Program-made: the position numbers and the translations under genes
Shown here: positions 1 through 5,123 of the stretch, piece after piece
Numbering within the stretch: the stretch's first letter is position 1
Layout: every line of letters starts with the position of its first letter
Notes under the pieces: model-generated
Seen by the model: only the letters and a program-made list of their open reading frames with translations
What the model was told of the DNA's origin: nothing
Databases searched by the model: none
From: SAR324 cluster bacterium
GTDB lineage: Bacteria; SAR324; JACQKK01
Reading direction: 5' to 3'
Length of the DNA: 6,235 bases
Assembly (NCBI GenBank): GCA_022572825.1
Contig: JACZVE010000199.1
Span: 1-6,235, forward strand

Positions 1-8
1 GCGCCCTT

Positions 9-72
9 CCCTTCGGCTGCGCTCAGGACAGGCGAGACGCTCGCGATGCCCTTCGACGGGCTCAGGACAGGC
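9..72. repeat. Two imperfect tandem copies of a CTCAGGACAGGC-type intergenic repeat
   Basis: Copy 1 (9-33) and copy 2 (49-72) both begin CCCTTCG and end in the identical 13-mer GCTCAGGACAGGC (21-33 and 60-72), about 40 bp apart. Between them GCGAG (32-36) and CTCGC (40-44) can form a small hairpin. From general knowledge, sequences of the form CCTTCGACAGGCTCAGGACA recur as dispersed intergenic repeats in many high-G+C Proteobacteria. Whether this one is dispersed in this genome cannot be seen from one window. The element is cut near the window's left edge, so further copies may lie upstream. Confidence 0.6.
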
Positions 73-336
73 TCGCTCCTCAGGGGCGCGGAAAGAACAT
101 TCTAAGGACTTTGCGATTGCCCTGGCCTGCGGAGGCTTGCACTTGCCAAGGCGCTGGCCGATGGGATGGCTTTGCGGCCGTCAATGCCGCAGGGGAGGAT
201 GCCTTGCCGGGGCGGGAGGATTCCGTTATTTTCGAAGGAAGAAGCAAGATGCGCGCGGGCGGCGCACCCTCAATGATGCCGGAGCGGTGCCCCCATCGGC
301 GCGCCGGCGCCGCGGTAGACGGCGGGGAGAATTGCC
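73..336. other. Non-coding stretch upstream of trkA
   Basis: No convincing gene is present. Short open frames here run into or across trkA in other frames and have no family resemblance or good start signal. I see no convincing sigma-70 promoter. The only clear signal is the ribosome binding site at its right end. If trkA is transcribed with an upstream gene, that gene lies outside the window. Confidence 0.5.
324..330 (+). promoter_or_regulatory. Ribosome binding site that fixes the TTG start of trkA
   Basis: GGGGAGA lies 6 bases before the TTG at 337. An in-frame TAG at 316-318 rules out any start further upstream except the very rare ATT at 331, so the TTG start is well determined. Confidence 0.75.
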
Positions 337-1740
337 TTGAAAGTGATCATCGTCGGAGCGGGCGAGGTCGGCTACCACATCATCGGTGCCCTCTATCGCG
401 AAAATGTGGACATCGTTGTCATTGACAGCGACCACCACGTGCTGGATCAGCTCAAGACCGAATTCAATATCTCCACGCTGCTGGGCAATGCCACGGACAG
501 CTCCCTGTTGCAGGATGCGGGCGTAAGCGAGGCGGATCTCTTCATCGCCGTCACCAACTACGACGAGACCAACATCGTCGCCTGCCTGTTGGCCGGCCAG
601 GTCGGGGCAGTCAAGAGAATCGCGCGCGTGAAGACCCTGGATATCGGTCACGACTCCTCGTTTACCGAAAAGCATCATTTGGGAATCGATCTGATCATCA
701 ATCCCTACCAGGTTGCGGCGGAGCATCTGGCCCATCTGGTGGAATTTCCCCAGGTGTCCGACTTCTATCAGTTCCTGTCGGAGCGGGTGCTGCTGATGCG
801 GATTCCCATCGGCGAGGGCAGCCCGCTGGCGGGCAAGACCGTCATCAACTTTGGCCAGTACGCCCAGATTCCGCAGACCCTGATCGCCCTCGTTCAGCGG
901 GATGGAGAATCCACCATTCCACACCGCGACACGGTGATCCAGCCAGGCGACCAGGTGTACTTCTTTTGTGAACGCAGCCAGGTGCAGCGGTTGTTCACTT
1001 ATCTCAATCTCGCCACCCGTCCGCTGCGCCGTGTATTCATCAATGGGGGCGGCCACATTGGCTATGCCCTGGCGCGGCGCCTGGAAAAGAAGATGCTCGA
1101 CGTGCGCATCCTGGAGATCTCCGAGGAGCGCGCCGAGTGGCTCTCGCAGCAGCTCGATCGCACGCTGATCCTGCATGTGGATGGCTGCGATGCCAATGCC
1201 CTGAAGGCGGAGGGCATCGAGCACGCGGACTATTTCATCAGCGTGACGGCAACCGAAGAGGTCAACGTGGTGTCCTGTCTGCTGGCCAAGGAGCATGGAG
1301 CGGCGCGCACATTGGCCCTGGTGAAGCAACCCGAATACATACCCATCCTTGCCCGCCACTCGCTGATAGACGTGGCCTTCAGCCCCCGGCTGTTGACGGC
1401 CCGCAAAATCCTGCGCTTCGTGCGAGGCGCAAACCTGGATTCCTTTTTCGCCTTTGTCAATAGCGACATCGAACTGCTGGCGCTGCAGATCAAATCCGGC
1501 ATGCGCTGCGATCAGGTGTCGCTGGCCGCGTTGAATTTACCCACCGGCGTGCTGATCGGAGCCGTCAAGCGGGGCTCTGACATATTCGTGCCGCGCGGAG
1601 ACGACAAGCTGATGGAGGGTGACACCATCCTGCTCCTCCAGCAGCGGCGCAACCGCCGCATCACCAAGTCGCTCTTTCTGGAGCCGGGGGAGGAGCCTGG
1701 CCCAGTACTCCGCGATGCCGGTCAGCAGGCCAGCGCCTGA
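337..1740 (+). CDS. trkA: Trk system potassium uptake regulatory protein TrkA
   Basis: TrkA is the cytoplasmic, NAD(H)-binding peripheral subunit that gates the Trk potassium channel (TrkH or TrkG) in the inner membrane. The 467-residue product has the full duplicated RCK layout. RCK_N 1 carries the dinucleotide motif GAGEVG at residues 7-12, with an acidic D30 at the end of the second strand. RCK_C 1 spans about 140-225. RCK_N 2 carries GGGHIG at 237-242 with E260. RCK_C 2 spans about 370-456. The length is normal for the family, with no membrane segment or signal peptide. The start is TTG, supported by GGGGAGA 6 bases upstream and an in-frame stop seven codons upstream. From family knowledge, trkA in related bacteria is often next to trkH or behind ntrYX. 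Here pheA follows after 43 bp on the same strand, so co-transcription is possible. No channel gene is in the window. Confidence 0.95.
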   Translation: MKVIIVGAGEVGYHIIGALYRENVDIVVIDSDHHVLDQLKTEFNISTLLGNATDSSLLQDAGVSEADLFIAVTNYDETNIVACLLAGQVGAVKRIARVKTLDIGHDSSFTEKHHLGIDLIINPYQVAAEHLAHLVEFPQVSDFYQFLSERVLLMRIPIGEGSPLAGKTVINFGQYAQIPQTLIALVQRDGESTIPHRDTVIQPGDQVYFFCERSQVQRLFTYLNLATRPLRRVFINGGGHIGYALARRLEKKMLDVRILEISEERAEWLSQQLDRTLILHVDGCDANALKAEGIEHADYFISVTATEEVNVVSCLLAKEHGAARTLALVKQPEYIPILARHSLIDVAFSPRLLTARKILRFVRGANLDSFFAFVNSDIELLALQIKSGMRCDQVSLAALNLPTGVLIGAVKRGSDIFVPRGDDKLMEGDTILLLQQRRNRRITKSLFLEPGEEPGPVLRDAGQQASA

Positions 1741-1783
1741 CGCCAGTGCACGGCTCAGCGGCGCCCACAGCCAGGGTATCCGG

Positions 1784-2644
1784 ATGCCATTCACCCCTGC
1801 CCGCCTGTACACCCTGGGCCCCGAGGGCACCTTCAGCGACAAAGCCGCCCAACGGCTGAAAACCTACCTGCGGGGCATGAGCGCCGCCAACCCGCCGGCC
1901 GTCGTGTACACGCGCACGATCCCCGAGGTACTGTCGCGCGCCGAGGCAGACGCTGACGCGCTGGGTGTGTTTCCCATCGAAAATTCAGACACGGGAACGG
2001 TCGTGTCCGCCCAGGACAGCCTTGTCAAGCACAAGGTGACCATTACCGGCGAGATCAACGTGCCCGTGCGCTTCAGCCTGCTCGCCAACGCACCTTGCGA
2101 GGAGGTGCCGGCGATTTACACTCAGCCGGTGGCCTACGATCAGTGCAGCTTGTACCTGGCGGCGCATCTGCCCGCTGCGCAGGTGACCTTCACCCACTCC
2201 AATACGGACTCCGGGCTGCAATTTCTGCGCGCCCGCGAAGGCGGGCCCTGCGCGGCGATCGTGCCTGCCGACTTCGGCGCGGAGCATGGCGAATTTCTGG
2301 TGCGGGAGGACATCCAGAACTACGAGAACAACACCACGCGTTTTCTCGTCGTACGCGCCGCGCCCGCGGCGGTGGACTATGATTTCGGGCGGCTCAAGTG
2401 CTCGATCCTCATCGAGCCGGAGGAAGACCGCCCCGGCCTGCTCTACGACCTGCTCAGCGTGTTCTACAAGCATCGTCTCAACCTGTGCCGGCTGGAATCG
2501 CGGCCGGCCAAGGTACTTCCCTGGACCTACGTGTTCTTCCTGGACTTCAACAATAATGCGCACAGCGCCGACTGTCTGGCCGAGCTGAATAACGGCGGCC
2601 ACAAGATCAGTGTGCTGGGCAGCTACGACCGGCTGGAGTCGTGA
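1784..2644 (+). CDS. pheA: Prephenate dehydratase (monofunctional, with ACT domain)
   Basis: The product converts prephenate to phenylpyruvate, the committed step to phenylalanine, in the cytoplasm. The 286-residue protein has a catalytic domain (about 5-195) opening with LYTLGPEGTFSD. It contains GVFPIENS (61-68) and the family's catalytic TTRF (184-187). A C-terminal ACT domain (about 205-280) carries PGLLY (217-221), in place of the usual GAL(V/Y), and the phenylalanine-binding ESRP (238-241), so feedback inhibition by phenylalanine is expected. There is no chorismate mutase domain at either end, so chorismate mutase must be encoded elsewhere. The ATG at 1784 has AGGG seven bases upstream and places the conserved LGPEGTF near the N-terminus. 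In-frame ATGs at 1619 and 1715 lie inside trkA and add unconserved sequence. The family motif after IENS (usually STEGSV-like) reads DTGTV here, so the protein is somewhat divergent. Its last 17 codons recur as a diverged copy behind the toxin gene. Confidence 0.9.
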   Translation: MPFTPARLYTLGPEGTFSDKAAQRLKTYLRGMSAANPPAVVYTRTIPEVLSRAEADADALGVFPIENSDTGTVVSAQDSLVKHKVTITGEINVPVRFSLLANAPCEEVPAIYTQPVAYDQCSLYLAAHLPAAQVTFTHSNTDSGLQFLRAREGGPCAAIVPADFGAEHGEFLVREDIQNYENNTTRFLVVRAAPAAVDYDFGRLKCSILIEPEEDRPGLLYDLLSVFYKHRLNLCRLESRPAKVLPWTYVFFLDFNNNAHSADCLAELNNGGHKISVLGSYDRLES

Positions 2645-2649
2645 ATTTG
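2639..2649 (+). repeat. Left copy of 11-bp direct repeat flanking the toxin-antitoxin pair
   Basis: TCGTGAATTTG is identical to 3202-3212. This copy contains the last sense codon and the TGA stop of pheA. A second shared hexamer, GATAGG, follows each copy (2651-2656 and 3220-3225) at a slightly different distance. Confidence 0.6.
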
Positions 2650-2746
2650 TGATAGGAAACTGCCCACCTTCGGAACGCGGGAAAATGTTGGCTCACTGAA
2701 CCCGCTATGGGATGACAGCTTCTGATAGGCAATGAGGAGAATCAAT
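2645..2746 (+). promoter_or_regulatory. Leader of the toxin-antitoxin pair, probable promoter/operator region
   Basis: This is the 102-base gap between pheA and the antitoxin. It contains GCGGG (2677-2681) and CCCGC (2701-2705), a 5-bp inverted repeat with a 19-base spacer, and GATAGG twice (2651-2656, 2724-2729). I see no well-spaced sigma-70 promoter. That it holds the module's own promoter and antitoxin-binding operator is inferred from how such modules usually work, not from a recognised site. Confidence 0.3.
2734..2740 (+). promoter_or_regulatory. Ribosome binding site choosing the antitoxin start at 2747
   Basis: GAGGAGA sits 6 bases before the ATG at 2747. It overlaps the alternative in-frame ATG at 2732, which itself has no good upstream Shine-Dalgarno sequence, so 2747 is preferred. 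Confidence 0.7.
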
Positions 2747-2950
2747 ATGATCAAACTCAAAGAACGATTTATTGTGGACGAACAAGGCAATCGCTTCGGC
2801 GTAGTGTTGGACATTGAGGATTACCGGAAACTGTTGGAGGAGCTGGAGACGTTGGAATGCATCCGCGCATATGATGCGGCGAAAGCTTCCGGTGACACGG
2901 CTGTTCCTTTCGAGCAGGCCGTATCCGAAATAGAACGGGATGATTCTTGA
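2747..2950 (+). CDS. Type II toxin-antitoxin antitoxin (Phd/YefM-like small antitoxin)
   Basis: This 67-residue acidic protein has the pattern of the short antitoxins paired with RelE/ParE toxins. An N-terminal strand region (IVDEQGNRFGVVLDIEDYRKL, residues 9 to about 29) is followed by a leucine- and glutamate-rich helix (LLEELETLE, 29-37), then an AYDAAKASGD segment (41-50) and a PFEQAVSEIE tail (54-63), the part expected to wrap the toxin. Its role would be to neutralise the adjacent toxin and probably repress the pair's own promoter. The start at 2747 is set by GAGGAGA; starting at 2732 would add five residues. The stop overlaps the toxin start by four bases (TTGA), implying translational coupling. 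Base composition is clearly more A+T-rich than in trkA, pheA or the fumarase genes, suggesting acquisition. The exact antitoxin subfamily is uncertain. Confidence 0.8.
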   Translation: MIKLKERFIVDEQGNRFGVVLDIEDYRKLLEELETLECIRAYDAAKASGDTAVPFEQAVSEIERDDS

Positions 2951-3201
2951 GTTACACCCTTTTCATTCTTAGCCGTGCTCAGAAAGAGCTGGCCCGTTTG
3001 CCTGAGGACATCTATCCGCATATTAGAGAAGCGATTCGAGCCCTTGCACATGAGCCAAGGCCGCGCGGATGCATCAAGCTGACCGGCAGGGATGGATGGC
3101 GCATCCGAGTGCGCAACTACCGTGTCATCTACGAGATCGATGCTAGCCGGAATACCTTGACCGTGCTGCACGTTGGCCACCGGCGAGATGTTTATCGCTG
3201 A
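2947..3201 (+). CDS. Type II toxin-antitoxin toxin, RelE/ParE family (probable mRNA interferase)
   Basis: This 84-residue basic protein has the RelE/ParE fold signature. An N-terminal strand plus helix (YTLFILSRAQKELARLP, 3-19) is followed by two helices, then LTGRDGWRIRVRNYRVIYEID (45-65) and the C-terminal HVGHRRDVYR (75-84). The conserved arginines (R52, R54, R59, R79, R80) and terminal tyrosine Y83 resemble those of RelE-type ribosome-dependent mRNA endonucleases more than gyrase-poisoning ParE, but this split is only a family-level inference. The length is full for the family and no residue is obviously missing, so the toxin is probably intact. It begins with TTG, and that codon shares TTGA with the antitoxin stop. 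Only a weak GGGA (2937-2940) precedes it, so its translation likely depends on readthrough of ribosomes from the antitoxin, which keeps toxin output below antitoxin output. Confidence 0.85.
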   Translation: MSYTLFILSRAQKELARLPEDIYPHIREAIRALAHEPRPRGCIKLTGRDGWRIRVRNYRVIYEIDASRNTLTVLHVGHRRDVYR

Positions 3202-3212
3202 TCGTGAATTTG
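3202..3212 (+). repeat. Right copy of 11-bp direct repeat flanking the toxin-antitoxin pair
   Basis: TCGTGAATTTG, identical to 2639-2649, begins immediately at the toxin stop codon. Read in the frame of the downstream pheA-like fragment it is again TCG TGA, the same phase as at the end of intact pheA. Confidence 0.6.
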
Positions 3213-3227
3213 GCTGTACGATAGGTT

Positions 3228-3250
3228 TGTAACTCGCTTCGAGTTCTACA
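3228..3250 (+). other. Hairpin AACTCG-CTT-CGAGTT just after the toxin gene
   Basis: AACTCG (3231-3236) and CGAGTT (3240-3245) form a perfect 6-bp stem with a 3-base loop. TGT (3228-3230) and ACA (3248-3250) can add three pairs beyond a 2-base bulge. It lies 26 bases past the toxin stop. No run of T follows, so it is not a typical intrinsic terminator, but it could limit 3' decay of the toxin mRNA or be part of an insertion end. Confidence 0.4.
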
Positions 3251-3264
3251 CAGATGATCTCCAA

Positions 3265-3342
3265 CACCAGGCACACCTGACCCTGGTCAACGACGGTGGC
3301 CACAAGATCAACGTGCTGGGTCGCTACGAGTGGCTGGAGTGA
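3265..3342 (+). pseudogene. Diverged fragment of the 3' end of pheA (ACT-domain tail)
   Basis: The frame ending at the TGA 3340-3342 reads NDGGHKINVLGRYEWLE, matching the end of the intact pheA product, NNGGHKISVLGSYDRLE. Over these 17 codons (3289-3339 against 2588-2638) I count 42 of 51 identical bases, and most differences fall within synonymous or conservative codons. Similarity fades upstream (HQAHLTLV against HSADCLAEL with one gap), so homology may begin near 3265. The frame is closed by TGA at 3205-3207 and contains no ATG, so this is not an expressed gene. It lies on the far side of the toxin-antitoxin pair from intact pheA. It is either a displaced original tail or an incoming partial copy; at about 82% identity it is too diverged for a recent tandem duplication. 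Confidence 0.75.
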
Positions 3343-3473
3343 ACGCGGGCGAAAACGGGTGTAAGGCATTCGGTCGCCGCGTCCGCTCGGCTATTTAAGG
3401 CCGCATTTCCACTGACCGCCTTCTTCAAGGTCCAATGCCTGACGCAACTGCGGGCGCGAAGGCAGCACACGCC
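3343..3473. promoter_or_regulatory. Upstream region of fumC
   Basis: This is a short gap between the pheA-like fragment and fumC. TTCGGT (3369-3374) and TATTTA (3392-3397) are 17 bases apart, but each matches the sigma-70 consensus poorly, so this is only a weak promoter candidate. GAAGG (3458-3462) is the likely ribosome binding site for the ATG at 3474, with an 11-base spacing. Confidence 0.25.
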
Positions 3474-4877
3474 ATGACCCAAGGCAAAATCCCCGCGCGC
3501 AGCGAGAGCGATACGCTGGGACCGGTGGAGATTCCCGCCGGGGCATACTGGGGCGCGCAGACCCAGCGGGCGCTGGCGCACTTCGCCATTGGCGGCATCC
3601 GCTTTCATCCGGCGCTCGTGCGCGCCATGGCACGGGTCAAGCTGGCTGCGGCAGGGGTGAACGCCGCGGTGGGCCTGCTCGATGGCGAGCAGGCGGGGCG
3701 AATCCAGCAGGCCGCCCGGGAGGTGGTCGCAGGGAGCATGGCCGATCAGTTTCCCCTGTCCGTCTTCATCTCCGGCAGCGGCACCCAGTTCAACATGAAC
3801 GTGAACGAGGTGCTCGCCAACCGCGCCATCGAGATCGGCGGCGGAACCATCGGCTCGAAGGCCATTCATCCCAACGATCACGTCAACCGCTCCCAGTCCA
3901 CCAACGACGCTTTTCCCACCGCCATGCACCTGGCGGCCGTGGAAGCGCTCTGCGATGGCCTGCTGCCCGCCCTGCGCTCGCTCAAGGGCGCCCTGGAGGC
4001 CAAGGCAGACCAGTACGCGGGGGTGATCAAGCTGGGCCGCACGCACCTGCAGGACGCGGTACCGATGACGCTCGGCCAGGAGATATCCGGCTGGTGCGCG
4101 CAGCTCGCGCGCTCCCTCGACCTTGTAGAGCGCTCGCTGGAGGGCCTGCACGAATTGCCCATCGGGGGCACGGCCGTGGGCACGGGCCTCAACGCGCCTG
4201 CAGACTTCGGGGCGCGCATGGTGGCGGAATTGGACGAGCTGACCGGGCAGCCCTTCCGCGAGGCGGTCAACAGGTTCGAGGGGCTGGCCGCCCACGACAC
4301 GCTGGCAGCCGCCTCGGCCGCCCTGCGTACGCTGGCCGGAGCGCTGATGAAGATCGCCAATGACGTGCGCTTGCTGGCGTCCGGACCCCACGCGGGCCTG
4401 GGCGAGATCGAGATTCCCGCCAACGAGCCGGGCAGCTCCATCATGCCGGGCAAGATCAATCCCACCCAGTGCGAGGCGCTGACGCAGGTGGCCGTCCAGG
4501 TGTACGGGAATGACGCCGCCATCGCCTTCGCCGCCAGCCAGGGCAGCCTGGAGCTGAACGTGTACAAGCCCGTCATCGCTCACAACTTTCTGGAGTCCGC
4601 CTACCTGCTGAGCGATGCCTGCCGCAGCTTCCAGGCCCACTGCGTGGAGGGCTTGCGGCCCAACCTGCCTCGGCTGGAAGCCCACGTGGCCGGCTCCTCC
4701 GCCCTGGTCACCGCCCTGGCGCCGCACATCGGCTACGACAAGTGCGCCGAGATCGCCCATCACGCCCACGCCCGCGGGGTCTCGCTCAAGGAGGCGGCCC
4801 TGGCCCTGGGTTACGTCAGCGCCGCGGATTTCGACCGCTGGGTCGATCCGCACAGGATGGCGCGGGGGGAGGAGTGA
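3474..4877 (+). CDS. fumC: Fumarate hydratase class II (FumC)
   Basis: The product reversibly hydrates fumarate to L-malate in the TCA cycle, as a cytoplasmic homotetramer without an iron-sulphur cluster. It belongs to the aspartase/fumarase superfamily. Visible landmarks are GAYWGAQTQR near the N-terminus, SGSGTQ (100-105), HPNDHVNRSQSTND (132-145, with the second-site histidine H132), GRTHLQDAVP with catalytic-region H191, and the superfamily signature GSSIMPGKIN (320-329) with catalytic-loop serine S321, K327 and N329. The C-terminus has PHIGYDKCAEIA and the short helical FumC_C tail. Each landmark sits three residues after its E. coli FumC counterpart (H129, H188, S318, K324, N326), and the total of 467 residues equals E. 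coli FumC. That agreement is why I chose the ATG at 3474. The in-frame ATG at 3435 would add 13 unconserved residues and has AAGG only four bases upstream. Aspartate ammonia-lyase is less likely given the sequence style. A class I fumarase gene follows. Confidence 0.93.
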   Translation: MTQGKIPARSESDTLGPVEIPAGAYWGAQTQRALAHFAIGGIRFHPALVRAMARVKLAAAGVNAAVGLLDGEQAGRIQQAAREVVAGSMADQFPLSVFISGSGTQFNMNVNEVLANRAIEIGGGTIGSKAIHPNDHVNRSQSTNDAFPTAMHLAAVEALCDGLLPALRSLKGALEAKADQYAGVIKLGRTHLQDAVPMTLGQEISGWCAQLARSLDLVERSLEGLHELPIGGTAVGTGLNAPADFGARMVAELDELTGQPFREAVNRFEGLAAHDTLAAASAALRTLAGALMKIANDVRLLASGPHAGLGEIEIPANEPGSSIMPGKINPTQCEALTQVAVQVYGNDAAIAFAASQGSLELNVYKPVIAHNFLESAYLLSDACRSFQAHCVEGLRPNLPRLEAHVAGSSALVTALAPHIGYDKCAEIAHHAHARGVSLKEAALALGYVSAADFDRWVDPHRMARGEE

Positions 4878-4898
4878 AGCCCCGTGGACCGACTGAAC

Positions 4899-4923
4899 GC
4901 CGCCGCACGACAGGCGCCGTGGC
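4899..4923 (+). terminator. Weak candidate hairpin after fumC
   Basis: GCCGCCGC (4899-4906) can pair with GCG (4914-4916) and GTGGC (4919-4923) around a 7-base loop, with a 2-base bulge and one G-T pair. It starts 22 bases past the fumC stop. There is no T-run, so intrinsic termination is doubtful; in G+C-rich sequence such stems also arise by chance. Confidence 0.22.
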
Positions 4924-4952
4924 GAACGGGTAAGGCCGCTAATATTTGACAT

Positions 4953-4981
4953 TTGCGCCCTGGGCGTCTTGGCGCGATAAT
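4953..4981 (+). promoter_or_regulatory. Candidate sigma-70 promoter for fumA
   Basis: A -10 box GATAAT (4976-4981) is preceded at 17 bases by TTGCGC (4953-4958). A perfect TTGACA is also present at 4946-4951 but lies 24 bases from GATAAT, too far for normal use. The region is locally A+T-rich in an otherwise G+C-rich window. Transcription would start near 4988, giving a leader of about 135 bases before fumA. Confidence 0.4.
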
Positions 4982-5014
4982 TTGCGACGAGAATTCGTTC
5001 GTGCAATCTATTTC

Positions 5015-5050
5015 GGGTTCCAGGTAACAGGTTCAGATTGAGTTGAACCC
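5015..5050 (+). other. Mutually exclusive inverted repeats in the fumA leader
   Basis: GGTTCA (5030-5035) pairs with TGAACC (5044-5049) around an 8-base loop. The upstream GGGTTC (5015-5020) pairs equally well with GAACCC (5045-5050). Because both use the same right arm, the two hairpins exclude each other. This could be an RNA switch, an operator for a dimeric regulator, or chance. No known riboswitch or binding-site consensus was recognised. Confidence 0.35.
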
Positions 5051-5123
5051 TTGCCCCGTCTAAACCGCGATAAACACATCTTCGTTCTGACGTTTCCATC
5101 ATTCCTTGCAAGAGGTTGTTAGA

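Noticed and set aside
1..90. CRISPR array from the repeated CTCAGGACAGG units
   Set aside because: There are only two imperfect copies with no spacer-like regular array and no cas genes.
111..425. Small plus-strand open frames upstream of and overlapping trkA (111-425, 137-340)
   Set aside because: No ribosome binding sites of note, no family resemblance, and the first overlaps trkA in another frame.
226..1359. Long open frame on the minus strand (377 codons) opposite trkA
   Set aside because: It lies almost wholly antisense to trkA, whose domains and motifs are unmistakable. Long antisense frames are expected in G+C-rich genes, and the translation shows no family pattern.
3208..3342. The pheA-like fragment as an expressed small protein
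   Set aside because: The frame is closed by TGA at 3205-3207, contains no ATG and no ribosome binding site, and matches only the extreme end of an ACT domain.
3369..3397. TTCGGT-N17-TATTTA as a fumC promoter
   Set aside because: The spacing is right but both boxes match the consensus poorly. It is noted only as a weak possibility in the fumC upstream entry and not claimed as a promoter.
4946..4981. TTGACA (4946-4951) paired with GATAAT (4976-4981)
   Set aside because: A 24-base spacer is too long for a normal sigma-70 promoter; the TTGCGC box 17 bases upstream of GATAAT is preferred.
3324..5111. Long open frame on the minus strand (595 codons) opposite fumC
   Set aside because: It is antisense to a complete FumC with all catalytic motifs; the translated sequence is low-complexity in G, H, Q and R and resembles no family.
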